Positions 18,926 through 28,326 of a stretch of DNA of 64,000 bases are shown in pieces. A model generated the notes under the pieces. The model saw only the letters and a list, made by a program, of their open reading frames with translations, made no database searches and had not been told where the DNA came from. Origin of the DNA: Roseobacter weihaiensis (GTDB lineage Bacteria > Pseudomonadota > Alphaproteobacteria > Rhodobacterales > Rhodobacteraceae); NCBI RefSeq assembly GCF_020622345.1, contig NZ_JACNMO010000001.1, positions 310,001-374,000 on the forward strand. The letters are read 5' to 3'. Numbering within the stretch: position 1 is the first letter of the stretch; the number at the start of each line of letters is the position of its first letter. The translations under genes were made by a program, and so were the position numbers.

Positions 18926-21900
18926 TCAGCGCGGCCTTGGCACCTTCACAAGCCGAATTAAACGCGTCCAGCTTCTCCTGCGTATCAAGAATGACTCCGT
19001 CACCCGGTTCAACGTCGCACTGCCGTAAACAAGCTGCGTGGTGTCTTGTACCAGTTGCGTCAGCTCACGAACAATAATCTGGCGTCCTTCGTCGGCTTCG
19101 TTTAGCAACGCCTGGCGCACACGCTGTGCGGTCTGGAACACCTGCGCCAAGGGCTCTCCGAATTGGCGCGCCAATATGCTCTCGGCGCGGCGCCGCAACA
19201 ACGCAGCCTCGCGGTCCAGCTGACCCGACAGATACGCCCTGAGATCGGAGTTGATCCGCGCCGCCAGAACATCCACGTCGTTCCTCAGAATGTCGTCGAT
19301 ATAGGCGTCGACCTCCGGGGGGCTTGCATTCGGCTTACCGGGAAGCTCCGACAGACCTTCGTTCACCCGCCGTGCGATCTCCCCACGCACCCCTGCTTCT
19401 GTCTGGCGCGCATAGCCCATGAGGGCCGCAATCACCTCAACCGCTCTTTCGCGCAGCTCAAAGTCATCGCTGACCAGGCCCGCGAATGGCAGGGCGGCCT
19501 GGAGCCCGGCAAACAAGATGTTGTCGATGACCTCGTCAAAGGCCGTTTTGATCAACCCGCCAATGTCCCCGGTGATCACATTGCGCAGCTTCGCAAAAGC
19601 TTTGCGCAGATCTTCGATCCCTTCGTCGACAACCGCTGGCACCGGGTTGTCAATGATCTTGTCGACCTCCTTTATGACGCCAGTCACGCTTTGGGTCAGC
19701 GCGCCGATGGCAGTCCCCAAGCGGTCGCGCGCTGCTGCACGTGCCGCCTGTTCTTCGGGCGTGTTATTGGCGATGTCATTCAGGCTTTCGCTCAGCCTTA
19801 CCCCAAGGGCGACCAAGTCTTTGACGGCTTTCTCCAAACGTTTGAGCGCGCGCGCAAGGTCCGGGTAAAGGTCTTCCAGATCAAGCTCCCCGTCGCTTCC
19901 CAGGACATCTCCCAGGGCGGTTGCAAGCGATGACCGGAAACCCGCCACTGCCTCCTCTAGCGACCCTGTCGCTGCGACAACGGCGTCAAAAAGCGGGGCG
20001 AATACATCCTCACCCGCGCCACTTTCCTCACCATAAGAGGTCTCTTCGACCATCTTGGGCGCCCCGCTGCGGATGTCCGACGTTGCCAGCATCGACTCCA
20101 AAGATACGAGGCCCAGAAATTTTCCAGAGATGATGTCACCGCCCAGGCCCTGCTTGGGATCGTAAAGGCCACGCGCGGCGGCGCTGTCGGGGCTGGGTGT
20201 GGAATATGCTCTTGGGGATATACCGGCTGCTTTTTCCACATTGGCCAAGGCGATCTTGTTCGGATCGGGTACGGAATACGTCTTTACGCCCCCAACCGGC
20301 CCGGTGACGCGCGATAAATGGGCGACGTCCATGTTGGGTGTCGCAAACCCACCCGCCGCAGTCCCGTCCGAGGAAAAATCCATCGGCAACCGGGTGCGCA
20401 CATCCAGGAACAACTCCGATGGGTTGCCCTCTGGTGCGAACGCATGTTCCAACCATTGGCGGTTATAGGTGACATCGACGTCACCCAACGACTGCCCCAT
20501 CATGCGCTCGACCGATTGGACCTTGACCCGCGCTGATTGCACCGTGGGATAAAAGGCGGGTTGGTCGGCGCCTTCCATCACACCGTCAATGACAAAGCTT
20601 TCGGCTTGCGCACCAGCGCGCACCGGCACGCCCGGATCGTTGGGATCGGAACGCACGGCACCTTGAGCCCGACCAGATACCGACAATACCATCGACCGCG
20701 TGGCGAAAGCCATGCCATTGGCGTCTTGCGCCGGCGCGAAACTGTGCCGCTGACCGCCGCTGGTTACAACACGGGTCTGCTCGTCGGCCGGAAGGGCGCG
20801 ATAATACTCGATCACCTTTTTCATCTCCAACGGGTCCTGAGCGACCCCGTTGGAGACAAAAAGCATCGGCGCGCGGTGGGATTGCGTGTCGTCGTCCAAC
20901 TCAAACTCCCACGCGATATCGGACCCCTCACCCGGAATCTGGCGCATGCGGGGCCAGAACACCTGGCCGTTAATGTTGGCAACGACGCCGTCCGCTGCGC
21001 TCTCGGGCGCACGAATTTCAGGGGTTTGTAACGTCCGCAGAACGATACGCTTTTGCCCCGGGCCTGCACGCCCGCCAAAGGGCTGCCCCAGGGCCGGGAA
21101 CGCCTTTGTCGGTTTGCTGACCGTAATGTAGCGCCGTTTGATCAGATAGGCGGTGGGATCAGTTTCATCCGCCTCGGGGGTGTGGGCGTGATTGGGATGG
21201 AACTCCCGACGCGTGATCTGAATATAGCTGGCCCGGTGGCCAAAGGGCAAAAGGAACCCCTTTTGTGACGCCGCCACAAAGATATCCTCGCCCAGATGCG
21301 TATCGATATGGATCAGCTCCAGCGACGGACTGGGCCCCCAGTTGGACGCTGCATTGGCCGCATTGACCGTGGCAAAGGGCTCCATTTCGGTGCGCGACCG
21401 AATGCTGGCGCCCCAGGGCGTAAGAATGAATTGCGTGGGCCCAAGGGTCCGTGGCAGGGCAATCCCGACGTCTTCGGGCTTCAGCTCTATTTTGTCATCT
21501 TCGCCTTCTACGTCATCTGCGTCTTTCAGATTTATTTTGGGGTAATCAAAACCCGGCGGGGGTGCCACCACCTGCCCCTTTGGATCATCCGAAAAACTAA
21601 GCGTGGTTCCGGTTCCACCGCTGTTAAAATAATCGATTATTTCAGTGAGGGTCGCATCAGCTCCGGTTTCTACAACAGTGGCTCGCAGGCGCCGCTTGGC
21701 GGGCAGCCCTGCAATCGAGGTCATCAACATAAGGTCCCGATAAAGGAAAAACGGAACAGCCGAATTAAATGTGGTTCTCGCACCACCGAAATGCCCCAAA
21801 GACCAAGGCGCCAAAGTCTCGTCGGGCTTTGTCGAGGGGCGTCCATGCAGAAAGCCCAGATCCACGCCACGTATCCAAACCACACGCAGGTCCCTCGCCC

Positions 21901-23917
21901 GGGCCGTGGCCCGGTCCAGCGCGACTGCTTGCGGTTGCGCATCGCTTTGATCGGCACCGGCCCCATCCGAAGCCGCTTGGATGTCTACAGGCGTTTCTTG
22001 ATCCCGCGCGGGCACATTGGGCACCAACCGCGCGCTCCACAGCTGACTACCCCGCAGCTTCGCCTCCTGCGGGCTGGTCGCAACGGACATAACGCGCGTG
22101 CCCTCTTGGGACGCCGACACAATCATCCGGTACCGTGCCTCGATCGCGGTGGTCAGGTGATTGCGACTGTCAGGACTGGCCGTGTCCATGACACGGTCTT
22201 TCTCAACACTGGCACGGATCAATTCCATCGCACGCTGCCGTCCGATCCCCTCGCCTATGCCCACGTAGTCGAGTTGTTCAAAGACATCGCTGTCCTGGCG
22301 AAACGCGCGCCCCGAAACATGAAGCGCAAGGTCATCCCAGGCCGTAAACTGGTCCAGGGTCAGATCGAATGCAGGGCGCGTCTCATCAATTCGGAATGCA
22401 ATGCGCGTCGGACCAGCCGCACGGGCCTCAACCAATTCTTCGAGGTTTTCAATGACGAGTTCATCGGCCTCGCCCGCAACAAGATTATAGGTGTTCTCTT
22501 CAATATGCTGCGCCTCGAAATGCGCGATCAGCAAGGGCGGATCGAGCTTGGTTCCAAAAGGAACAAGCCGCGCGCCCGAAGGCGCGTCTTCATCCGCGCG
22601 CAGATAAAAATTCGAAAAGCCGAATTTCAGACGCAACAGATCCCGGGACCTAAAGACCTCCAGCAAGGATGCCGAAGCATCCACGGCGAAATAGATACCG
22701 TCATCCCCGATGTGATAGCCGTCCTCGCCGGAGTCGGGTTCTTCAGGGCCCGGATCTTTGGAGCCGTTCACAAGATGCAGCGCCGCATCGTCTGGGGTCT
22801 TGGTACCAAGACTGATCCGCATCGTGGTCTGCGGGAAATGCCAATCTGACAGGTCCGCATCCTCGATCCCGACCTGCGCCCGTGTCAGCGCAGCGCGGAA
22901 TGCCAACCCACTGGCGCGGCCCGCATGCGCCTCCAGCGTCAGGTGCGGGCCGGCGGGATCGGCGGCAAATTGCACGCCTGTGCCCCGCAAGACCCCCTGA
23001 CCGGCAACAGCGTCTGACCGCGCGGCCAGTCGCAACGATGGCCGCCCCGCCCCGATACGCAAGGCAACTTTGGCCTCAGCCAAAGCGATGTCGAGCCCCG
23101 CGCGATGGCGCCGCGATGTGACTGCAGCCGTCACCGGCCCCTCCCACATCAAAACGCCTGCCTTGCGGCCATCAAGGTGCGCCAGAACCGTCGCCGCCCC
23201 TTGGCCCGCAAGCGACATTTCCAGGTCCGTAGACCTGTCCAGGGTTACAGGTGCAACCGTGCTTTGCTTGACCTTCGCCTGCTCAAGCGAAACGTGCCAA
23301 TCAGAATTCCCTGATGCCGGGTGCATCCACGTGACAGACTGCGCAGCCAAGGCATGGGTCGCCACCGACACATCCATGGGCCCCCGGGCCAAGACAGCAC
23401 CAGATCCCAAAACCAAAATATCAGCCGACGAAGCCGCGACACCAAAACGCCCACGCGCGGGTTCGATCGGTACAGCGCGGGCCAGTGGTGCCGGCGTCAA
23501 CCCGGCAAGCCATTCCGTGAGTGGCACCGAACCTGCCCCCTGCCCAGCCACCCGCCACTCCCCTCGCCTGCTAAAGATCCGCAGCGCGATATCGAACGGG
23601 CGCACCAGACCCGGCATCCTCCCGCGGCCAATCGTGGCGATCCAGTCGCCGCCATCTCGCGCAAGGCGCACGTTGGCGTATGGGCCAAAACCATTGAAAG
23701 CGAACCGATAGCGGCGGCCCTGAAAATCGATCAAAAAAGCATCAGAGCCGTGTTCAATGTGGAGCGCCTGCAACCCATTCGCCGACACAAACAACCCCGC
23801 AAGCCCGGCAGCCAGAAACATCCTGCGGCTGATGGGAACACCGGCTAGAAAGGGTCGGCGAAACTCGTTTTCCCAAGAAGTGAGATCATTTGGATCGATA
23901 AGCTTCACGTCGGCCAT
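18926..23917 (-). CDS. Giant protein A, N-terminal frame with Tat-like leader (unknown function)
   Basis: 1,663 aa from MADVKLIDPN, chosen because GGGGGG lies 5 bases upstream; a longer start at 24010 reads poorly. Residues ~29-50 are a twin-arginine-like leader: SRRMFLAAGLAGLFVSANG, preceded by an unusually long n-region. The protein is therefore probably exported folded, or anchored. Residues 50-1250 are beta-rich; residues ~1330-1640 are long helices with regular Leu/Val spacing. The last ~25 residues (FLIRRRSWTRLIRLVK) look out of frame, and the true continuation lies in the frame of 16536-18866, making one 2,460-residue protein. No catalytic motif recognised. Confidence 0.78.
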   Translation of the reverse strand: MADVKLIDPNDLTSWENEFRRPFLAGVPISRRMFLAAGLAGLFVSANGLQALHIEHGSDAFLIDFQGRRYRFAFNGFGPYANVRLARDGGDWIATIGRGRMPGLVRPFDIALRIFSRRGEWRVAGQGAGSVPLTEWLAGLTPAPLARAVPIEPARGRFGVAASSADILVLGSGAVLARGPMDVSVATHALAAQSVTWMHPASGNSDWHVSLEQAKVKQSTVAPVTLDRSTDLEMSLAGQGAATVLAHLDGRKAGVLMWEGPVTAAVTSRRHRAGLDIALAEAKVALRIGAGRPSLRLAARSDAVAGQGVLRGTGVQFAADPAGPHLTLEAHAGRASGLAFRAALTRAQVGIEDADLSDWHFPQTTMRISLGTKTPDDAALHLVNGSKDPGPEEPDSGEDGYHIGDDGIYFAVDASASLLEVFRSRDLLRLKFGFSNFYLRADEDAPSGARLVPFGTKLDPPLLIAHFEAQHIEENTYNLVAGEADELVIENLEELVEARAAGPTRIAFRIDETRPAFDLTLDQFTAWDDLALHVSGRAFRQDSDVFEQLDYVGIGEGIGRQRAMELIRASVEKDRVMDTASPDSRNHLTTAIEARYRMIVSASQEGTRVMSVATSPQEAKLRGSQLWSARLVPNVPARDQETPVDIQAASDGAGADQSDAQPQAVALDRATARARDLRVVWIRGVDLGFLHGRPSTKPDETLAPWSLGHFGGARTTFNSAVPFFLYRDLMLMTSIAGLPAKRRLRATVVETGADATLTEIIDYFNSGGTGTTLSFSDDPKGQVVAPPPGFDYPKINLKDADDVEGEDDKIELKPEDVGIALPRTLGPTQFILTPWGASIRSRTEMEPFATVNAANAASNWGPSPSLELIHIDTHLGEDIFVAASQKGFLLPFGHRASYIQITRREFHPNHAHTPEADETDPTAYLIKRRYITVSKPTKAFPALGQPFGGRAGPGQKRIVLRTLQTPEIRAPESAADGVVANINGQVFWPRMRQIPGEGSDIAWEFELDDDTQSHRAPMLFVSNGVAQDPLEMKKVIEYYRALPADEQTRVVTSGGQRHSFAPAQDANGMAFATRSMVLSVSGRAQGAVRSDPNDPGVPVRAGAQAESFVIDGVMEGADQPAFYPTVQSARVKVQSVERMMGQSLGDVDVTYNRQWLEHAFAPEGNPSELFLDVRTRLPMDFSSDGTAAGGFATPNMDVAHLSRVTGPVGGVKTYSVPDPNKIALANVEKAAGISPRAYSTPSPDSAAARGLYDPKQGLGGDIISGKFLGLVSLESMLATSDIRSGAPKMVEETSYGEESGAGEDVFAPLFDAVVAATGSLEEAVAGFRSSLATALGDVLGSDGELDLEDLYPDLARALKRLEKAVKDLVALGVRLSESLNDIANNTPEEQAARAAARDRLGTAIGALTQSVTGVIKEVDKIIDNPVPAVVDEGIEDLRKAFAKLRNVITGDIGGLIKTAFDEVIDNILFAGLQAALPFAGLVSDDFELRERAVEVIAALMGYARQTEAGVRGEIARRVNEGLSELPGKPNASPPEVDAYIDDILRNDVDVLAARINSDLRAYLSGQLDREAALLRRRAESILARQFGEPLAQVFQTAQRVRQALLNEADEGRQIIVRELTQLVQDTTQLVYGSATLNRVTESFLIRRRSWTRLIRLVKVPRPR

Positions 23918-24166
23918 GCATCCCCCCGGGAGCGCAGAAAGGCCGCAAACAACAATCAAATAATCGGCGGACGTAAAAAAGCGCTCAAAAAAACCGTACA
24001 GGTAGAACACTCGATCCTGATTTGTATTTCAAGAAATTCCTCGCATAGCCCTTCGCCATCCGCCCCGCGCAACCCAAAAGCCTTGTCTGTAAATTGCGCG
24101 CAGCTTACCGTTTTGGCATTGCCGGGACGATTTTTTGCCGTTCGACTTTAAATAAAGGACCCTATT
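23918..24166. promoter_or_regulatory. Divergent intergenic region between giant protein A and the papain-fold-like gene
   Basis: 249 bp separating the two divergent starts; it must hold both promoters. It is AT-richer than the genes on either side. AAAGGA lies 8 bases before the 24167 ATG. No operator palindrome was recognised. Confidence 0.5.
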
Positions 24167-24775
24167 ATGCCCTTGCTCTATCCCAACGATACCCCCGATG
24201 CCGCCGCTCCGCTGAACGCCGAGGCGCTCTATGTCGTTTACCCAGACTACCCCGTCAACACAGACAGTTGGTACGGGTACACCACATTGGTGGGTCACGC
24301 AGGCGTTCTGTTGATCGCGGCGAACGGGCTGACCAAATACTATGAATTCGGCAGATACCCTCCGGGTAATCTGGGCCGCACAAGAGACGTGACCGTGCCA
24401 AACACAAACATCGACGCGAACGGAAAATCGACCTCAAGCAGCCTGGCTGCGGTGCTCAAAAAGCTCAGCACATCGTCGGGAAAGAACACGCGCATTCGCG
24501 CGGCCTATTTCCTGAACGTCGACTTTGACAAGATGAATGCCAAGGCCGCAGAGGCCCCCGGCACCTATGACATCACCGGCAACAATTGTGGCCATTACGC
24601 CGAACGGGTCGTCCTTGCAGGCAACAGCCAAATCGACCAGCCCACAATCATCAACCCCACACCCAACAACTTTGTCGATGAGTATATCGAGGAGAAAAAC
24701 GCAGAAGTCCTCTATGATCCGGGCACGGGGCTAATCACCATCGGCAAGGGCGACGAAGACGACGCAAAACGCTAG
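24167..24775 (+). CDS. Putative papain/NlpC-P60-fold hydrolase-like protein
   Basis: 202 aa with AAAGGA 8 bases upstream. Two spaced motifs suggest a cysteine-histidine fold: GHAGVLLIAANGLTKYYEFG early, with the His, and YDITGNNCGHYAERV late, with the Cys. This arrangement occurs in papain-like proteins linked to type VI effectors and cell-wall amidases. No signal peptide. It is divergent from the giant-protein genes and may act with them as effector or processing enzyme, but that is inference. The family name is uncertain; the fold call rests on these two motifs only. It ends at TAG, after which the frame stays open for 43 codons. Confidence 0.6.
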   Translation: MPLLYPNDTPDAAAPLNAEALYVVYPDYPVNTDSWYGYTTLVGHAGVLLIAANGLTKYYEFGRYPPGNLGRTRDVTVPNTNIDANGKSTSSSLAAVLKKLSTSSGKNTRIRAAYFLNVDFDKMNAKAAEAPGTYDITGNNCGHYAERVVLAGNSQIDQPTIINPTPNNFVDEYIEEKNAEVLYDPGTGLITIGKGDEDDAKR

Positions 24776-24907
24776 CGGCTGCGGAGTTTCGTCCGTTTTC
24801 AGGACGTCTGCTATGCGACCCTGAAAGCTTGGTTCCCGGCACTGAACCCCTTCGTCGCCGCAGACTTCCAAAACATTCAGATCGGCGAGAAGACCGATTT
24901 TCGCTAA
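24776..24907 (+). other. Open in-frame extension after the papain-fold-like gene
   Basis: Directly after the TAG at 24773-24775 the same frame reads RLRSFVRFQDVCYATLKAWF and PALNPFVAADFQNIQIGEK, then TAA at 24905-24907. It has normal amino-acid composition and no start codon. It could be a lost C-terminal extension of the upstream protein cut off by the TAG, or the tail of another broken gene. Confidence 0.4.
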
Positions 24908-24936
24908 CCCATAACCATCCAGAAACGAGCAGTAAC

Positions 24937-26535
24937 ATGATAGAAATTTTGCCGATCAGGCTAACGGCGTCAGCCGCTGAACCGGGATTCTCAATACTCG
25001 CCCGCAATACAGCCGCAAATGCATCTCGCACAATAAAGGAATTTTGCGCCGCGACTGGACTAAACAAGGCGTTGATCTGTGCTGGAGACCCGGAGCAACT
25101 GTTCGCACTGGCGAAGTTGACGGGGTCAGACCCGGCGCATCTGCAACACAACAGCCCACAGCAGTTGGATAGAAAAACCTCCGTCATCAACGGCAATAAG
25201 GTGCTTAACCGGTCATTGCGAAAAGCAGATTTGTCAATTTGCCCTCAGTGTTGGTTAGAACAGCGCGAAACGCGTGGTTCCAAGTCCTATCATCTTGCGT
25301 TGAACAGCACCTGGCTTCCACGTTCCGTTCGGACCTGCATCCGTCATGATGTCTGGCTCATCGAACTGCCCTACAAGGACTACACGTCCTGCTACGACCA
25401 TCTGTTGCGTTGCAAGCTGACATACGGTTGGCTTGGTAGCTTAGCTTCCATGCTAAAAAGGCAACCTTCCAGTAATTTTGAGCGCGCAGTACTGGGCCAA
25501 ATCCTGCTCAACCAGCGTATCTGTCCGTGGCTAGGCCAAGTCCAAGTAGACGTATTTGAACGTTGGTGTCTGGGCCTTGGGCTTTTTTTGGAGACCGGCT
25601 CAGGTCGACTCAACGATTTCGATGAACATGCACAGTTCCAAATGATCGACGCTGGGTACGATGTGATGAAGTCAGGAAGGAACGCACTGCATGTCTCTGT
25701 CGACGCCGCGTTAGGCAAGCATGGTGTACGACTTGGCAAGACTTGGCTTTATAACTGGGCCATGCCAAGCCATTCTCCCCCCGAACGCTCTGTGTTTCGC
25801 AGTCAGATGAAAGACATGTGCGATGCCCAAGGCGATTATTGCTTGTACACAGTCGCCAGCGCCCCTCCCGTTTCCCGCACCGTCGATCTGCAGCTCAGGA
25901 AGCTCTCTCGTCTAACCGGCCGTTCAGTTTCGTGGACTAGAAATGTGCTCATGACGGATGGTTACCTGCCAAGTAGCGGCATCCCAGCACAACGGCATGT
26001 CAACAGCCAGTTCTATTTCTGGCGGACCCATATACTACGTCTGCACAATAGCCTGAAGACGAAGACGGCAGCCAGTCGCTTGGGCCTTGGGGTGAAGGGC
26101 TTCGGCAGCCTAGTCCACGATGGAATTCTGAGCCCTATCAAATCTCAGGTTTGCGTTAAGCCGAGGTTCGACACGGCCGATCTCGACACGCTAATGGCCA
26201 GAGTTCAGCGGCACGTGCATCCAAACCCCGCGTGCCGTTTCGCTGAATTCGCCTCCATCCCGAAAGCTTGTTTTGAGGTATCGTGCGCGACATCGACGGT
26301 CATAAATCTGCTGATGGACGGGCATTTGAAATCAGCCATCTGGACGGAACTGGACAAAGGGTTTGCTGGGATCGTCATTGATCCGGTCGAGCTCAAATCA
26401 AAACTCGCTTCGTTTTCGAAAACTGGCCTGACTATCGAAGATTTGAGGGACAGGCTTGGTCTCCAATACACGCAGGCCAAAAAAACTGATAGCGCGCGAC
26501 CTCTTGCCCGCATTTGCGGGCCGAAAGAGCAGTAG
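24937..26535 (+). CDS. TniQ-like protein
   Basis: 532 aa from MIEILPIRLT; longer starts read as noise. The N-terminal TniQ domain is recognisable: LPIRLTASAAEPGFSILAR, then SICPQCWLEQRE (CxxC) and WLPRSVRTCIRHDVWLIEL (CxxH), the zinc knuckles of the family. TniQ/TnsD proteins choose targets for Tn7- and Tn5053-like transposons. No TnsABC, TniA or TniB is in the window, so it is an orphan. At an A7 run (26479-26485) the frame shifts; the last ~20 residues encoded here are out of frame, and the true C-terminus lies one base over (26486-26734), giving about 598 residues in all. Confidence 0.7.
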   Translation: MIEILPIRLTASAAEPGFSILARNTAANASRTIKEFCAATGLNKALICAGDPEQLFALAKLTGSDPAHLQHNSPQQLDRKTSVINGNKVLNRSLRKADLSICPQCWLEQRETRGSKSYHLALNSTWLPRSVRTCIRHDVWLIELPYKDYTSCYDHLLRCKLTYGWLGSLASMLKRQPSSNFERAVLGQILLNQRICPWLGQVQVDVFERWCLGLGLFLETGSGRLNDFDEHAQFQMIDAGYDVMKSGRNALHVSVDAALGKHGVRLGKTWLYNWAMPSHSPPERSVFRSQMKDMCDAQGDYCLYTVASAPPVSRTVDLQLRKLSRLTGRSVSWTRNVLMTDGYLPSSGIPAQRHVNSQFYFWRTHILRLHNSLKTKTAASRLGLGVKGFGSLVHDGILSPIKSQVCVKPRFDTADLDTLMARVQRHVHPNPACRFAEFASIPKACFEVSCATSTVINLLMDGHLKSAIWTELDKGFAGIVIDPVELKSKLASFSKTGLTIEDLRDRLGLQYTQAKKTDSARPLARICGPKEQ

Positions 26536-26734
26536 TGGCCGGAGGGCGGTGCTTGTTGATCCGTCTGATCTCGCCGCTTTCTTGGATGATTTTCAAACCG
26601 TCAGGACAGCTGCTGCTCGGCTCGGCATCAGCGAAAATGCCGTTCGAGCCGGAATTTCTAACGGTTGCATTGTGCGTGCGCCCGAAGGTGGTGGTCTGCC
26701 CATCTATCGAACTGCCGTGATTCTCATCATCTAA
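26486..26734 (+). pseudogene. Displaced C-terminus of the TniQ-like protein
   Basis: One base out from the TniQ frame, the DNA continues LIARDLLPAFAGRKSS and then VDPSDLAAFLDDFQTVRTAA, with a helix-turn-helix-like ARLGISENAVRAGIS, and ends at TAA 26734. It has no start codon of its own near the junction. Together with 24937-26478 it restores a protein of about 598 residues. Slippage of polymerase on the A7 run could make the full protein. Confidence 0.6.
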
Positions 26735-26763
26735 CGCGGGTCACAAAAGACCAAATCTCTGCC

Positions 26764-26783
26764 CCGCCACTGGCGGTTTTTTT
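26764..26783 (+). terminator. Rho-independent terminator after the TniQ-like gene
   Basis: CCGCC-ACT-GGCGG followed by seven T, 30 bp after the TAA of the restored TniQ frame. Its position supports 26734 as the true end of the gene. The next 290 bp (26784-27077) show nothing recognisable. Confidence 0.75.
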
Positions 26784-27077
26784 GTGCCCGCTTCGTAACC
26801 AAGTTGCAGTCTTGCCCGGACAAAGTTGTATTTCTAAATGGCCACCGAGAAATAACCGTATATAAATCAGTATGTTAGAATTTCACCGGACTCTAATTCA
26901 AGCCAGACGCCACACCATATCCAGACCGTGCAAGGTGCGCTCTGAACAGTCGCGCGTTATCTGCGGGTTAGCGACTTGTCACACCAGCGCAGACCGTGGA
27001 CCGGGCCTGAACAATGGCGCAAATGGGCAAAAGTCTGCGCTCGGCATTTTCGCGGTAGCAGGTGTGGGTTCGGGAGA

Positions 27078-27690
27078 TCAGAGAGTCGCGAGAAGCGCGC
27101 GCTGGTCCTGCCAGTCCGATGGCAAGGTGCGCGCCTTGCACCAGTCCGAGGTGAAGCCGAGGGGCTGTTCGCCGGCCAGAACATCGCGGATAATAGCAGG
27201 TGCGAGGAAGGCAAGATCGATCATGTGCTGGACGCAGCGTTTGGAGATGCCATCAGTTCTGGCGATATCGCCGAAGGTCTCGCCCGCCTTGATCCGCTCC
27301 AGCCAGTGATGCGCGAGAGCGATGTTGCGGATTGAAGCCTCGTCTCTGTTGCGGGGCGTTTCGGCGAGGATGATTTTCGTTTCAACTCCGCGCTTTCGCA
27401 GCTGGAACGGCGCGTTGATCTTCAGGGTGTCTGCGTCGAGCGCGTCGACGTCGATGTCCAGCGCTTCCGCGAAGCCCTTGGGATCAAGCTTGAGGATGAT
27501 CTTGCCCGGCGCGAGCGTGATGCGTTCGACGAGCGCAAGGATGTCTTTGACATTCGGCCCGCTGGTCAGATTTGTCAGCTTGCTTCGAACGCGGGCGATC
27601 TCACTGGCGTCAGACTGCCTGGAGACACGGCTGGCGAAGGTTGGTTCGGTGAGATGGCGATGGGCAAGAGTGCTGATCTGTGCCTCAAGC
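27078..27690 (-). pseudogene. C-terminal part of a large serine recombinase
   Basis: About 200 residues matching the C-terminal region of site-specific recombinases of COG1961 in alphaproteobacteria: ALAHHWLERIKAGETFGDIA, then GISKRCVQHMIDLAFLAP and PLGFTSDWCKARTLPSDWQ. The resolvase catalytic domain with its serine and the zinc-ribbon part are missing; the sequence runs into an IS3 fragment at about 27691. It is an inactive remnant of an integrated element, lying next to the TniQ-like gene. Confidence 0.75.
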
Positions 27691-27691
27691 T

Positions 27692-28326
27692 GACGCTCGA
27701 TCGAGAGATGCTGCAAGACGTCATTCGCCGAAAGCTCTGAAGCCTGGCCGTTTGCGCGAGATCGTCACCGGGATGTGCGTCGATTGGGGCGTGTCGATCC
27801 GGAAGGCCTGTGGGGCCATCCGCTTCGACACCTCCACCTACCACTACAAGTCCCGGCGAACGGATCAGGCTGCCGTCGAGAGACGGATCAGGGAGATTGC
27901 AGAGACGCGTGTGCGTTATGGGTACAGGCGCGTCCACGTGCTGCTGAGACGCGAGGGATGGATCATCAACATGAAGAAGACGCATAGGATTTACAATGAG
28001 TTGGGCTTGCAGCTGAGGAACAAACATCCGAAGCGGCGGGTGAAGGCCAAGCTGCGTGAGGACCGCCAGGAAGCAATCGGCCCCAACGATGTCTGGGCGA
28101 TGGATTTCGTCCATGACCAGCTCGCCCTGGGCAAGAAGCTGCGCATCTTGACCGTCGTCGATACGCATTCCCGCCTCTGTCCCGCAGCGGATCCGCGGTT
28201 CAGTTATCGGGGTGAAGATGTCGTGCAGACGCTGGAGCGGATTTGCCCGCGAATTGGCTATCCGAAAACGATCAGGGTCGACAACGGCAGCGAGTTCGTT
28301 TCCCGCGACCTCGATCTCTGGGCCTA
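27692..28326 (+). pseudogene. IS3-family remnant (end of OrfA, truncated OrfB)
   Basis: Starts with the last residues of OrfA (LTLDREMLQDVIRRKL, stop at 27740), followed by OrfB in the next frame: GRLREIVTGMCVDWGVSIRK, YGYRRVHVLLRREGW, the first D in NDVWAMDFVHD and the second in TIRVDNGSEF. It stops at DLDLWA (28326) before the final E of the DDE triad, so it is truncated at the 3' side as well. It breaks the serine recombinase. Confidence 0.85.

Noticed and set aside
18926-19060. Programmed -1 frameshifting in the giant genes
   Set aside because: No X-XXY-YYZ slippery heptamer with a following hairpin is present at either junction; a base loss or error is simpler.
11231-23963. Many long reading frames on the plus strand opposite the giant genes
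   Set aside because: They are Arg/Pro/Ser-rich, lack ribosome sites and motifs, and mirror the GC-rich codons of the minus-strand genes.
24937-26734. TniQ as part of a CRISPR-associated transposon
   Set aside because: No repeat-spacer array, Cas gene or TnsABC was seen on either strand nearby.
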